Shown here: positions 46,032-54,013 of the stretch, in pieces
Position numbering within the stretch: position 1 is the first letter of the stretch
How the letters are laid out: the number at the start of each line of letters is the position of its first letter
NCBI GenBank assembly: GCA_021155855.1
Contig: JAJNAZ010000003.1
Coordinates: forward strand, 1-64,000
Direction: 5' to 3'
DNA: 64,000 bases
From: Solirubrobacterales bacterium
GTDB lineage: Bacteria; Actinomycetota; Thermoleophilia; Solirubrobacterales; 70-9
Made by a program: the position numbers and the translations under genes
The notes under the pieces: model-generated
What the model saw: the letters and a program-made list of their open reading frames with translations, nothing else
Databases searched by the model: none
Told to the model about the DNA's origin: nothing

Positions 46032-47957
46032 TCAGAGCAGCCGCCGCCGGTACCAGAAGAAGCCGGCGCCGAGGGCGAGGGCGAGGCCGCCGAGGCCGGC
46101 GGCGACGTAGGGGGCGACCGGCTCTGATTCCGTGGCGTCGGCTGTCGCGGACGTCTCGGTCGCGGCGGTGTCCGCGATCACCTCGGCGCCGCTGCGCTCC
46201 GAGTCGGGCCCGGCGTCGACGGCCGAACGTTCCGTCTCGGCCCCGCTTCGGCGCCTACCGTCACCGCCGTTCGCCTGCGCGGGCGCGGCCTCGCCCCGGG
46301 GCCCTGCGTCACCGCCGGCCGGACCGGCCACCGGCGCGGTCAACCCGCGACTCGACGCGGGCGCGATGGTGCCGGCGCCCTGACCGCCTCCCGAACGGGC
46401 CGCCGATTCGCGCTCTGACCGAGGCTTGCGCGCGACCGCCGCAAGCGGGAAGGGACGGCGCTCGACCGCGAGCAGCGCCTGCGAGGTGACCCAGACCGGT
46501 GTCTGGTCTGAGGCGCGCGAGTAGCGGTAGTGACCGTCGTCCGCTCGGAGGCCGTCGAGGTGGTCGAGCGCCCTGCGCAGCGCCCTTCCGCCGGCGCCTG
46601 CGGCGATCAGGCCCTGTGCAGCCCAAGCCGTCGACTGCGCGTTGACGACTCCATTGGACGCCAACGCGTAGCCGCCGCCGCTGCGCTGCGCCTTGCGCAG
46701 CCAGCGAACACCGTCGGCACTCGAGTCGCCGCCCTCGCCGGCGGCGGCAAGCGCCTGCAGCGCCGCCCCGGTGGAATCCGGATCGCTGGGGGCGTCGGGA
46801 CGAAACCCCCAACCGCCGTCGCGGTTCTGTGCCCGCCGCAGCCAGTGCAGCGGGCGTCCGAGGCCACCGGCGTCGGCACCGGCGCGCATCGCGAGGACGA
46901 AGAAGGCGGTCAGGTTGACCTGACCGTCCACGGATCCGTCGCGGTCGCGCTTCGAGCGCAGGGCGGCGACGAGATCGGCGCCGGCGAAGTTTCGCGGATC
47001 GAGACCGGCGCCGTCGAGGGCGAGGATCGTCCGCTCGAGATCGCCGGGCGAGCGCAGTCGCCCGATCTGCGCCCGCAGGTAGGCGACCGGCGTCTCACCC
47101 CCACTGCGGACGTCGAGCGGGTTGTGGCCGCCCGCTTCGAGGCCGAGCATCACCCAGCCCGTGATCGCGGGGTTCGACGGGTACTCGAGGGTGGCGCCGA
47201 AGCCGCCGTCGGAGTTCTGCGAACGGACGAGCCACCGGACGGCCCCCGCGTCCGCGCTCCGTTTCGCCTCCACGGGGGGTGGGTCGCCGAGGTTCGGCGC
47301 GGCTCCGAGCACGAGCGCCACGACGGCGACGGGCACCGCGCCGGCGGGCCGCCAGGTGAACTGGAGCCGGTCCCGGTAGCGGGCGATCATCCGCACCAGC
47401 GCCGGCCCCGCGACGAGCGCAAGGGCGAAGTTCCCCGCCGCGTGGGCGAGATTGAACGGAATCGCGCGCGCCGAGAGCGCCAGGTAACGGTCGAGCGATT
47501 GCTCGCCCCCGTAGGTGACCATCACCGAGAGATCGAGCAGCGCCCCGTAGGCGAGCCCGGCAAGTGCGCAGGCGGCGGCGAGGCCCCAGCGCCCGAGCCG
47601 CCCGCCGCTGACCAGGGCGAGCCAGGCCCCGGCGAGGCCGGCGAGTCCCCAGCCGGCCATCTGCCACGCCGTCCACGGACCCTGCCCGAGCCAGATGTTG
47701 GAGACGGGTGCGGCGAGGGCGCCGACCGCGAAGCCGGGCGGGCCGCCGAGGGCATAGCCGGTGATCATCGCGATGTCGGTGGTCGCGACGACGTTCGGGA
47801 TCGGGGCCAGGACCAGCCGACCGGCAACCGCCAGCGCCGCCAGCGCGGCGACCAGGGCCACCACGCGCGCCGGCGGCCGGCTGCGCTCGTACCAGACCAC
47901 CCCGCCGACGACGACCAGCGCCAGCCCGGCGAAGACGATGAGTTGCCAGGGGATCAC
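46032..47957 (-). CDS. ECF transporter S-component fused to alpha/alpha-toroid (prenyltransferase/transcobalamin-like) repeats and C-terminal TM anchor
   Basis: N-term multi-TM PNVVATTDIAMITGYALGGPPGFAVGALAAPVSNIWLGQGPWTAWQMAGWG; repeats RSQNSDGGFG, RAQNRDGGWGF, KAQRSGGGYA; C-term VAAGLGGLALALGAGFFWYRRRLL. Confidence 0.88.
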   Translation of the reverse strand: MIPWQLIVFAGLALVVVGGVVWYERSRPPARVVALVAALAALAVAGRLVLAPIPNVVATTDIAMITGYALGGPPGFAVGALAAPVSNIWLGQGPWTAWQMAGWGLAGLAGAWLALVSGGRLGRWGLAAACALAGLAYGALLDLSVMVTYGGEQSLDRYLALSARAIPFNLAHAAGNFALALVAGPALVRMIARYRDRLQFTWRPAGAVPVAVVALVLGAAPNLGDPPPVEAKRSADAGAVRWLVRSQNSDGGFGATLEYPSNPAITGWVMLGLEAGGHNPLDVRSGGETPVAYLRAQIGRLRSPGDLERTILALDGAGLDPRNFAGADLVAALRSKRDRDGSVDGQVNLTAFFVLAMRAGADAGGLGRPLHWLRRAQNRDGGWGFRPDAPSDPDSTGAALQALAAAGEGGDSSADGVRWLRKAQRSGGGYALASNGVVNAQSTAWAAQGLIAAGAGGRALRRALDHLDGLRADDGHYRYSRASDQTPVWVTSQALLAVERRPFPLAAVARKPRSERESAARSGGGQGAGTIAPASSRGLTAPVAGPAGGDAGPRGEAAPAQANGGDGRRRSGAETERSAVDAGPDSERSGAEVIADTAATETSATADATESEPVAPYVAAGLGGLALALGAGFFWYRRRLL

Positions 47958-49759
47958 GGCGGGGACTTCCTCGGGAATGACTCCGCCGACATCCTCCGCT
48001 TCGCGTCCGGTGTCGGCGGGTTGCGCTCTGCTGAGGGGACGCAGGCCGTGGGCGGGTAAACCGCGACTTCGTCGCTATTGCCGGCGTGGGCGTGGCGCAG
48101 CACGCGTGCGCCTTGCTCGGGCGTTATCGCGCCGTCGCCGCCGAGGATGCGGGCGACCTCGGTGGCGAAGTACCAGCCTCCGGAGAGGATCTCGTCGACG
48201 GGGCCGTCGGCAATCGGCTCCCCGTCGCCGAGCATGATCACACGGGCGGCGAACCGTGAGGCGAACTCGACGTCGTGGGTCGCGACGAGCACCGCCGACC
48301 CATCCCGCGCCAGCTCGCCGAGCCACGCGGACAAGCTCGCCTTGCGGGCGCCGTCCATCCCGCGGGTAGGCTCGTCCAGGCAGACGACCCCGGGCATCTC
48401 TCCATCGGCGCGCCCCGCCATCACGATCGCCAGCGCCAGCCGCTCGCGCTCGCCGCCCGAGAGGTCTCGCGGGTCGCGGTCGCTCGCCCACTCGAGCCCG
48501 ACGGCGGCCAGCGCGCGCGCTCCGGCGGCGCCCGGGAGCTCGTCGCGGACGCGCTCGCGCACGAACAGGTCGGTCGGGCTCTGCGGCAGCAGCGCGCATC
48601 CCCGCGGAGCCTCGATTCGGCCGCGGGCCGCAACCAGCAGTCCGGCGGCGGCGCGCAGCAGGGTGCTCTTGCCGGCCCCGTTGCGGCCCATCAGGGCGAC
48701 CCGCTCGCCGGGCTCGATCGCGAGCTCGAGGCGGCGGAGAACGTCGCGCGAGCCGCCGCCGGGGTCGAGCTCTACCCACAGATCGCGGGCGAGCAGGGCG
48801 GGGGTCCCGGCGTAGCGGCGTGCTCGGCGCGCCGTTCTCGGTCCCCGGCGCTCGGCCCTCGGCGTTCGGCCCTCGGTGCTCGGTGCTTGGGGCTCGGGGC
48901 TCGGTCGGTCGGCGGTCACGAGTCCGCGCTCGCGCAGCGTCCGCTTCGCCTCCTTTGCCGCCACCGGCAGCGGTCGCAGCCCGGCGAGCGAAAACAGCCG
49001 GGCGCCGGGCGTCGCCAGCGCCGGGTCCGCCTCGAGCGCCCAGTCCCCGAACGCATGCGGGGAGCCGTCGAATGCCACCCTGCCGTCGTCGACCGCGACC
49101 ACGCGATCGGCGGCTGCGAGGCAGCGCTCGAGCCGGTGCTCGGCCAGGACCACGGCCATCCCCCACTCCTCGTTCAGCCGGCGCAGCAGCCCGATCAGCT
49201 CGTCCCCGGCCACCGGGTCGAGCTGCGAGGTGGGCTCGTCTAACAACACCAACCGAGGCCGCAGCACCAGCGCGGCGGCGAGCGCGACCCGCTGCAGCTC
49301 GCCGCCGGAGAGGGCGTCGGTCGGTCGCTCGGCCAGGTGCGGGATCGCGAGCGCGAGAAGCACTTCCTCGAGCGCCCGAGCGCGAGCGCCGGGCGGCTCG
49401 CCCCGCAGCTCCAGCGGAAGCTCGAGCTCACCGCGAACGGTCGCCGAGACGACCTGGGTCTCGGGGTCCTGACCGACGAGCCCGACCAGCCCGCCGAGCT
49501 CCGCGGGCCCGTGCTCGCGAACGTCGTGGCCGCACACCGAGAGCGAGCCGGCGACCTCGCCGCCGTGATAATGAGGGACGAGGCCGCAGCAGGCCCGCAA
49601 CAGGGTCGACTTGCCCGAGCCCGAGCGCCCCGCGAGCACCACGAGCTCGCCCTCGCCGAGCTCGAGTTCGACCTCGCGCAGCGCCTGGGCCTCGGCCCCC
49701 GGGTAGCGGTAGGAGAACGATCTCATCGCCACCAGTGGCTGGGTCGACGGGCTAGCCAT
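47954..49759 (-). CDS. ECF transporter duplicated ATPase (two ABC domains, CbiO-like)
   Basis: Walker A GRSGSGKST and GRNGAGKST; signatures LSGGELQR and LSGGERER; Walker B VLLDEPTSQLD and VCLDEPTRGMD. Confidence 0.95.
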   Translation of the reverse strand: MASPSTQPLVAMRSFSYRYPGAEAQALREVELELGEGELVVLAGRSGSGKSTLLRACCGLVPHYHGGEVAGSLSVCGHDVREHGPAELGGLVGLVGQDPETQVVSATVRGELELPLELRGEPPGARARALEEVLLALAIPHLAERPTDALSGGELQRVALAAALVLRPRLVLLDEPTSQLDPVAGDELIGLLRRLNEEWGMAVVLAEHRLERCLAAADRVVAVDDGRVAFDGSPHAFGDWALEADPALATPGARLFSLAGLRPLPVAAKEAKRTLRERGLVTADRPSPEPQAPSTEGRTPRAERRGPRTARRARRYAGTPALLARDLWVELDPGGGSRDVLRRLELAIEPGERVALMGRNGAGKSTLLRAAAGLLVAARGRIEAPRGCALLPQSPTDLFVRERVRDELPGAAGARALAAVGLEWASDRDPRDLSGGERERLALAIVMAGRADGEMPGVVCLDEPTRGMDGARKASLSAWLGELARDGSAVLVATHDVEFASRFAARVIMLGDGEPIADGPVDEILSGGWYFATEVARILGGDGAITPEQGARVLRHAHAGNSDEVAVYPPTACVPSAERNPPTPDAKRRMSAESFPRKSPP

Positions 49760-50633
49760 CACGACCCCGGATCCCGAGGTAGGGCAGCGCGGCGAGGACC
49801 GGCAGCGCGGCGGCAAGCACGAGCGTCGCCGGCTCGGCGTCGACGGCGAGCGTCGGATAGGCCTCAAAGCCGCCCACGCCGGCGATCCGGCCTCCGACTC
49901 CGAGCGCGCCGATCGCCGCCCCCGCGGCGCCGAAGCGCCAGGAATGGCGCGAGCGCCTCGCCTCCGAGGCCCGCCCGGGTGCGCCGCGCGCATAACCGCG
50001 CAGCTCGAGCGCCGCGGCGACATCGACCGCGCGGTCGAGCGAACCGGCGACCAGGCGGCGACCGAGCGCCGCGCGGCCGACCGGCGCCGCCCCGGGCCCG
50101 CGCAGGGCCGAGGACTCGCGCAGGCGGGCATGGTCGGCGGCCGCCAGTGGCACCAGCCGGGTGATCAGGGTCGCCGTGAGCGCCGAATGGCGGGCCAGCG
50201 GCCGCAACAGCCGCAGCACCCGGTCGGGGTCGACGCAGGCGGTGTAGACGGCGAAGGCGGCGATCACGACGGCAATCCTCAGGGCCAGCACCCCGCCCTC
50301 GGCGAGCGCCTCGGCGCTGATGTCGATCCGGCCCGCCAGCGGCAGGTCCCAGCCGCGCAGCAGGATCGTGTCGCCGCGCTGGGAGGCGACCCCGTTCACC
50401 GCCACGATCAAAACGCTCAGGCTGGCGCCCCAGCGCGCCGCGGCGGCGAGCGCGCCCCCGGCGCGGGCGGCGAGGCCGGCGACCGCAACGGCGGCACCGG
50501 CGCCGGCGAGCACGATCGGGTTCGAAAAGGCGAAGGCGACGACAGCGAGCGAGCCGAGGTAGGCGGCGGCCGCGAGGGCGCTCGCTCGGCCCAGCGGGCC
50601 GGGGCGCGGCGAATATGCGAGCGCCGGTCTCAT
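49752..50633 (-). CDS. ECF transporter T-component (CbiQ-like)
   Basis: Multi-TM; LITRLVPLAAADHARLRESSALRGPGA; DVAAALELRGYARG coupling motif. Confidence 0.88.
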   Translation of the reverse strand: MRPALAYSPRPGPLGRASALAAAAYLGSLAVVAFAFSNPIVLAGAGAAVAVAGLAARAGGALAAAARWGASLSVLIVAVNGVASQRGDTILLRGWDLPLAGRIDISAEALAEGGVLALRIAVVIAAFAVYTACVDPDRVLRLLRPLARHSALTATLITRLVPLAAADHARLRESSALRGPGAAPVGRAALGRRLVAGSLDRAVDVAAALELRGYARGAPGRASEARRSRHSWRFGAAGAAIGALGVGGRIAGVGGFEAYPTLAVDAEPATLVLAAALPVLAALPYLGIRGRDG

Positions 50634-51580
50634 CCGTGGCCCTCCGCGGGCAGCGCCAGCTCGACCGTGCCGGCGACGAGTACCGCGTAGCGGTCGGCGA
50701 GGTGCTCGGCGTCGAGCAGCCTCGCTGCGCGCTCGACCCCCTGGGCGTCGGTGCCGGTGACCAGCCAGGCCGGCGGCCGCTCGCCCCGACGCAGGCCGGC
50801 GACGAGTCCGGCGCCGCGCCCGAAGGCGTCGACCTCGGCGGCGCTGGAGTCGAGGGCGACGAGCTCGTAGCCGCCGGATGCGCGCTCGAAGCGGGCGAAG
50901 ATGCCGCTCGATTGCGGGTCCCCTTCGAGCAGCCCGGCGAGCGGGTCGGTGCGCAGCGCCGGCCACGGGCCGACCAGCAGCCGCATCGCCGGGCGCTCGC
51001 CGGACTGCCCGACCGGCGCCTCCTCGATCGTCGCCTCCACCCCCTCCTCGGCGAGCCGGTCGACGACCAGCTCGCAGGGAGTGCGACGGCGGTGGCACTC
51101 GACCCGCACAGGCAGCCGCTCGGCACCGGCCGAGGCCTGGGCGAACGGCTCGGGCCAGGAGCCGACCACGGCAGGGGTGCGCAGGGCGTCGGTCCAGTCG
51201 CGGTAGTCCCACCAGATCCGGTCTCCACCGCGGACGATGACCTCGGCAGAGCCCCGCGGCGACTCGATCCCGTTGACGAAGAAGAACCAGTCCAGCTGGC
51301 GCGCGTCGCGCACCTCGCCCTCGATTCCTTCGATCGACTGGACGAAGCCGCCACCGTAGCGGGTGGTGATCTCGGCCTCGCGGTCGAGCAGCCGGATCAC
51401 CGTCTCGGAGGCGGAGGGCTCGGACCTGGTCGCCTCGAGCATCGGCTCGGAGCCGTAGTCGCGGGTCACGGTCAGCCGCGCCTCGCCCTCCGAAGACTCC
51501 CCGGACCCGAAGCCGCAGCCCGGGACCACGACGGCGATCAGCGCCACCGCCGCGACCCCCGGAAGGCGGCCCCGGCTCAT
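50630..51580 (-). CDS. DUF4430-domain lipoprotein (transcobalamin beta-domain-like)
   Basis: Lipobox VVVPGC; ETVIRLLDREAEITTRYGGGFVQSIEGIEG...DWFFFVNGIESPRGSAEVIVRGGDRIWWDYRDW. Confidence 0.88.
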   Translation of the reverse strand: MSRGRLPGVAAVALIAVVVPGCGFGSGESSEGEARLTVTRDYGSEPMLEATRSEPSASETVIRLLDREAEITTRYGGGFVQSIEGIEGEVRDARQLDWFFFVNGIESPRGSAEVIVRGGDRIWWDYRDWTDALRTPAVVGSWPEPFAQASAGAERLPVRVECHRRRTPCELVVDRLAEEGVEATIEEAPVGQSGERPAMRLLVGPWPALRTDPLAGLLEGDPQSSGIFARFERASGGYELVALDSSAAEVDAFGRGAGLVAGLRRGERPPAWLVTGTDAQGVERAARLLDAEHLADRYAVLVAGTVELALPAEGHG

Positions 51581-52602
51581 CGTCTGCGGATCTTCTCGCA
51601 ATCGTGGGCAAGCTCATCGGCGCCGCGATCGCCGCGCCCGATCAGCACCCTGTCGCGGCCCGGACCGCAGTCGACCTCGTCGGCGTCTCCCCGGCGGACG
51701 TCGACCCGGTCGGCGCCCCCACGAGCGCGGATCACGTCCGGTCCCTTGGTGCCCTCGATCCGCTCGCCCTCGCCGCTGCCGATGATGCGCTCGCCGCGCC
51801 GCTTCGAGCAGCGGTCGAGCCGTTGCTTGACGCACACCCGCAGCGCCTGCGAGGCGATGTCGGAGCCGCGCGTCGCGACCAGCTTCACGCGGCCGTTCGA
51901 GCCCGCGGTCACCTCCGCCTTGCCGGCGCCGTCGGTGGTCACCTCACCCCCGGCGCCGCTGACGATCGCCCCCGCCGCGGGCGCGCTCTCGCAGCTGACC
52001 TCGAACGTGTTCGGGTCGGTGACGCAGCCGTGCTCGATCACCGAGACCGTGAACGGCTCGCCGGGCGCCGCCCGGGCCGGGGCGCGCAGCTCCAGCTCGT
52101 CGGGGTTCGGCTCGGGGAAGTTGTCCGAGGCCAGATAGACGAGCAGCTCGTCGCCGTCGGACATCGGCTCCTGGTCGGCGCCGACCGTGAGCTCCTCATG
52201 GTTGCGTTTCAAGTACCAGAATGTCCCCGGCCGGTCGTCGACGCCGCCGATCGCGCAGATCGCCAGTCCGAAGCCGAACTCATCGCTGATCGAAAGTGGG
52301 CGCAGGCCGGCGTCGGCCTCCGCGGCGGCGGCGAGCAGCCCGAGCCCGTTGGGCTCGGGGAACTCGAAGGTCGCGCCGGTGCCGCCGGCACCGCCGAAGT
52401 TGCAGTCCGCCCGCGGGTCGGTGCTCACGCTCTCGGCGCCGACGACGTAGGTCGTGCCCGGGTCCAGCACGCGGTTCGGGGTCAGCACCCGCAACTCGGC
52501 CTGGACCGTCGCCGCGCTCGCCTGGGCGGGAGCGATCGCGAGCGCGATCAGCGCGGGCAGTGCGGCGAGCGCGCAGCGCGCGAGCGGTCCGGATCTGGTC
52601 AT
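51577..52602 (-). CDS. Secreted DUF4430-like protein with RTX-like C-terminal repeats
   Basis: Signal peptide; GTFWYLKRNHEELTVGADQEPMSDGDELLVYLA; C-term GERIEGTKGPDVIRARGGADRVDVRRGDADEVDCGPGRDRV. Confidence 0.78.
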   Translation of the reverse strand: MTRSGPLARCALAALPALIALAIAPAQASAATVQAELRVLTPNRVLDPGTTYVVGAESVSTDPRADCNFGGAGGTGATFEFPEPNGLGLLAAAAEADAGLRPLSISDEFGFGLAICAIGGVDDRPGTFWYLKRNHEELTVGADQEPMSDGDELLVYLASDNFPEPNPDELELRAPARAAPGEPFTVSVIEHGCVTDPNTFEVSCESAPAAGAIVSGAGGEVTTDGAGKAEVTAGSNGRVKLVATRGSDIASQALRVCVKQRLDRCSKRRGERIIGSGEGERIEGTKGPDVIRARGGADRVDVRRGDADEVDCGPGRDRVLIGRGDRGADELAHDCEKIRRR

Positions 52603-52635
52603 AGAAGCCACCCTTTCCTCGAGGGACGTAGTTGG

Positions 52636-52812
52636 CTGGCCGGGGCAGGTCTCCTGGCTTCCGGGCCGGCCGCCGCGCCTTCCCGAGCTCGCTCGCGCGA
52701 GCTCAGTGGCTGACTTCGGTCATGCGACGCCGTCTGGGCCCGGTCACAGTGGCGGGACCGCGCCGGCTTCTCACCGGACTTCCCTTGGCCACCGGCCGTT
52801 TGGTTCGCCGCG
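52636..52812 (-). promoter_or_regulatory. Cobalamin (AdoCbl) riboswitch
   Basis: Minus strand carries GGTGAGAAGCCGGCGCGGTCCCGCCACTGTGACCG core and 3' B12-box AGCCAGGAGACCTGCC, just upstream of ORF starting at 52602. Confidence 0.95.
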
Positions 52813-52822
52813 AGTCTAAACG

Positions 52823-53209
52823 CTAGGAGGACCGCTCCTCGACCTTGCGCTGCAGCTCGGCGACCACCCCGGGCATCGACTGCTTCATCCGCGCCAGCTC
52901 CCAATGCTCGATCTTGATCAGCCGCACGGGAGAGGTCGCGGTCACGGTGGCGGAGCGCTCCTGCTTCTCGAGCAGGCCCTGCTCGCCGAAGACGTCTCCG
53001 GGACCGAGGTCGGCCAGGTGTTCGCGCTCGCGCTCGACCTTCACCGTGCCGTCCTCGATCACATAGAAGTCGTTCGAAAAACCTCCCTCGCGGATGATCG
53101 TCTTGCCCTCAACCGCGGACTCGAGGGTTGCGAACGTGGCCACCTTGACCAGCGCCTCGTCCGGCACGTCGGCGAATAGTGGGGTGTTCTTCAGAGCGCT
53201 TACGTCCAC
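52823..53209 (-). CDS. Cyclic nucleotide-binding domain protein (CRP-type sensor domain only)
   Basis: FADVPDEALVKVATFATLESAVEGKTIIREGGFSNDFYVIEDGTVKV...LGPGDVFGEQGLL. Confidence 0.9.
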   Translation of the reverse strand: MDVSALKNTPLFADVPDEALVKVATFATLESAVEGKTIIREGGFSNDFYVIEDGTVKVEREREHLADLGPGDVFGEQGLLEKQERSATVTATSPVRLIKIEHWELARMKQSMPGVVAELQRKVEERSS

Positions 53210-53383
53210 GACTCTCCTCCGCTCGGGTTTGCCGGCGAGAACCTAACCGATCGCCTCCAGCGGCGCGGCGCTCGAGGTGTCGGCGCGCACCGTTGCGAGG
53301 GTCAGCGCCGCGAGCGGGCAGAGATGGCCCCCGGCCGAGCCGCCGGTGATGCAGCCACCGAGCCTACACGGGCGTGAAGGGTC

Positions 53384-54013
53384 TCAGCCGCCGCTGACGA
53401 CCGCGCTCGCCGACTCGACGAAGAGCTCGCGCGCGCGCCGCAGGGCCGCGGTCTCGCCCCGCTCGAGGCGCTCCAGGGAGAGGCCCTCCAAGCCGGCGAC
53501 CAGATAGACGACGACGGCGTCGAGCTCGTGCTCGGATGGGCGCTCGTCGAGCCTGCGCAGGAGCTCGCGCAGGATCGTCCGGTGGCCCTCCTTCATCTCC
53601 ATCATGATCTCGCCGACCCGGGCCTCGACCACCGACTGCGAGGCGAGGTCGAAGTAGACGCGCTGCAGGCCCTCGTCGCGGTCGAGCGCCCGCCGGACGC
53701 CGTCGGAGAGCCCGCGGACGAGCTCGCGGGCGGTGCGCGGCTCGCCGAGCCCGCCGAGCACCTCCTCGGTGATCGCCTCCGAGACCCGGCGCCCGACCGC
53801 CGCCACCAATCCCTGCTTGGAGCCGAAGTGGTAGGCGATCAGGGCCTTGTTGTGACCCGAGGCGGCGGCGACCTTGGCCATGGTCAGGCCGGCGTAGCCG
53901 TCGCGCTTGAGCACCTCGTAGGCGGCGTCGCAGATGCGGTCCGGAGCGTCGGAGGGCGGGCGCCCCGGGCCGCGCGCCGGTTTCGTCGCGCCCACCCGCG
54001 CCGCGGCGGTCAA
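53384..54013 (-). CDS. TetR-family transcriptional regulator
   Basis: RICDAAYEVLKRDGYAGLTMAKVAAASGHNKALIAYHFGSKQGLVAAV HTH; start overlaps upstream stop (TTGA). Confidence 0.88.
   Translation of the reverse strand: MTAAARVGATKPARGPGRPPSDAPDRICDAAYEVLKRDGYAGLTMAKVAAASGHNKALIAYHFGSKQGLVAAVGRRVSEAITEEVLGGLGEPRTARELVRGLSDGVRRALDRDEGLQRVYFDLASQSVVEARVGEIMMEMKEGHRTILRELLRRLDERPSEHELDAVVVYLVAGLEGLSLERLERGETAALRRARELFVESASAVVSGG

Noticed and set aside
46530-48059. 509-aa plus-strand ORF
   Set aside because: Antisense to the S-component/toroid gene
52823-53209. Cobalamin riboswitch controlling the cNMP-domain gene
   Set aside because: Aptamer orientation is minus with its B12-box end toward 52602; the cNMP gene lies upstream of it
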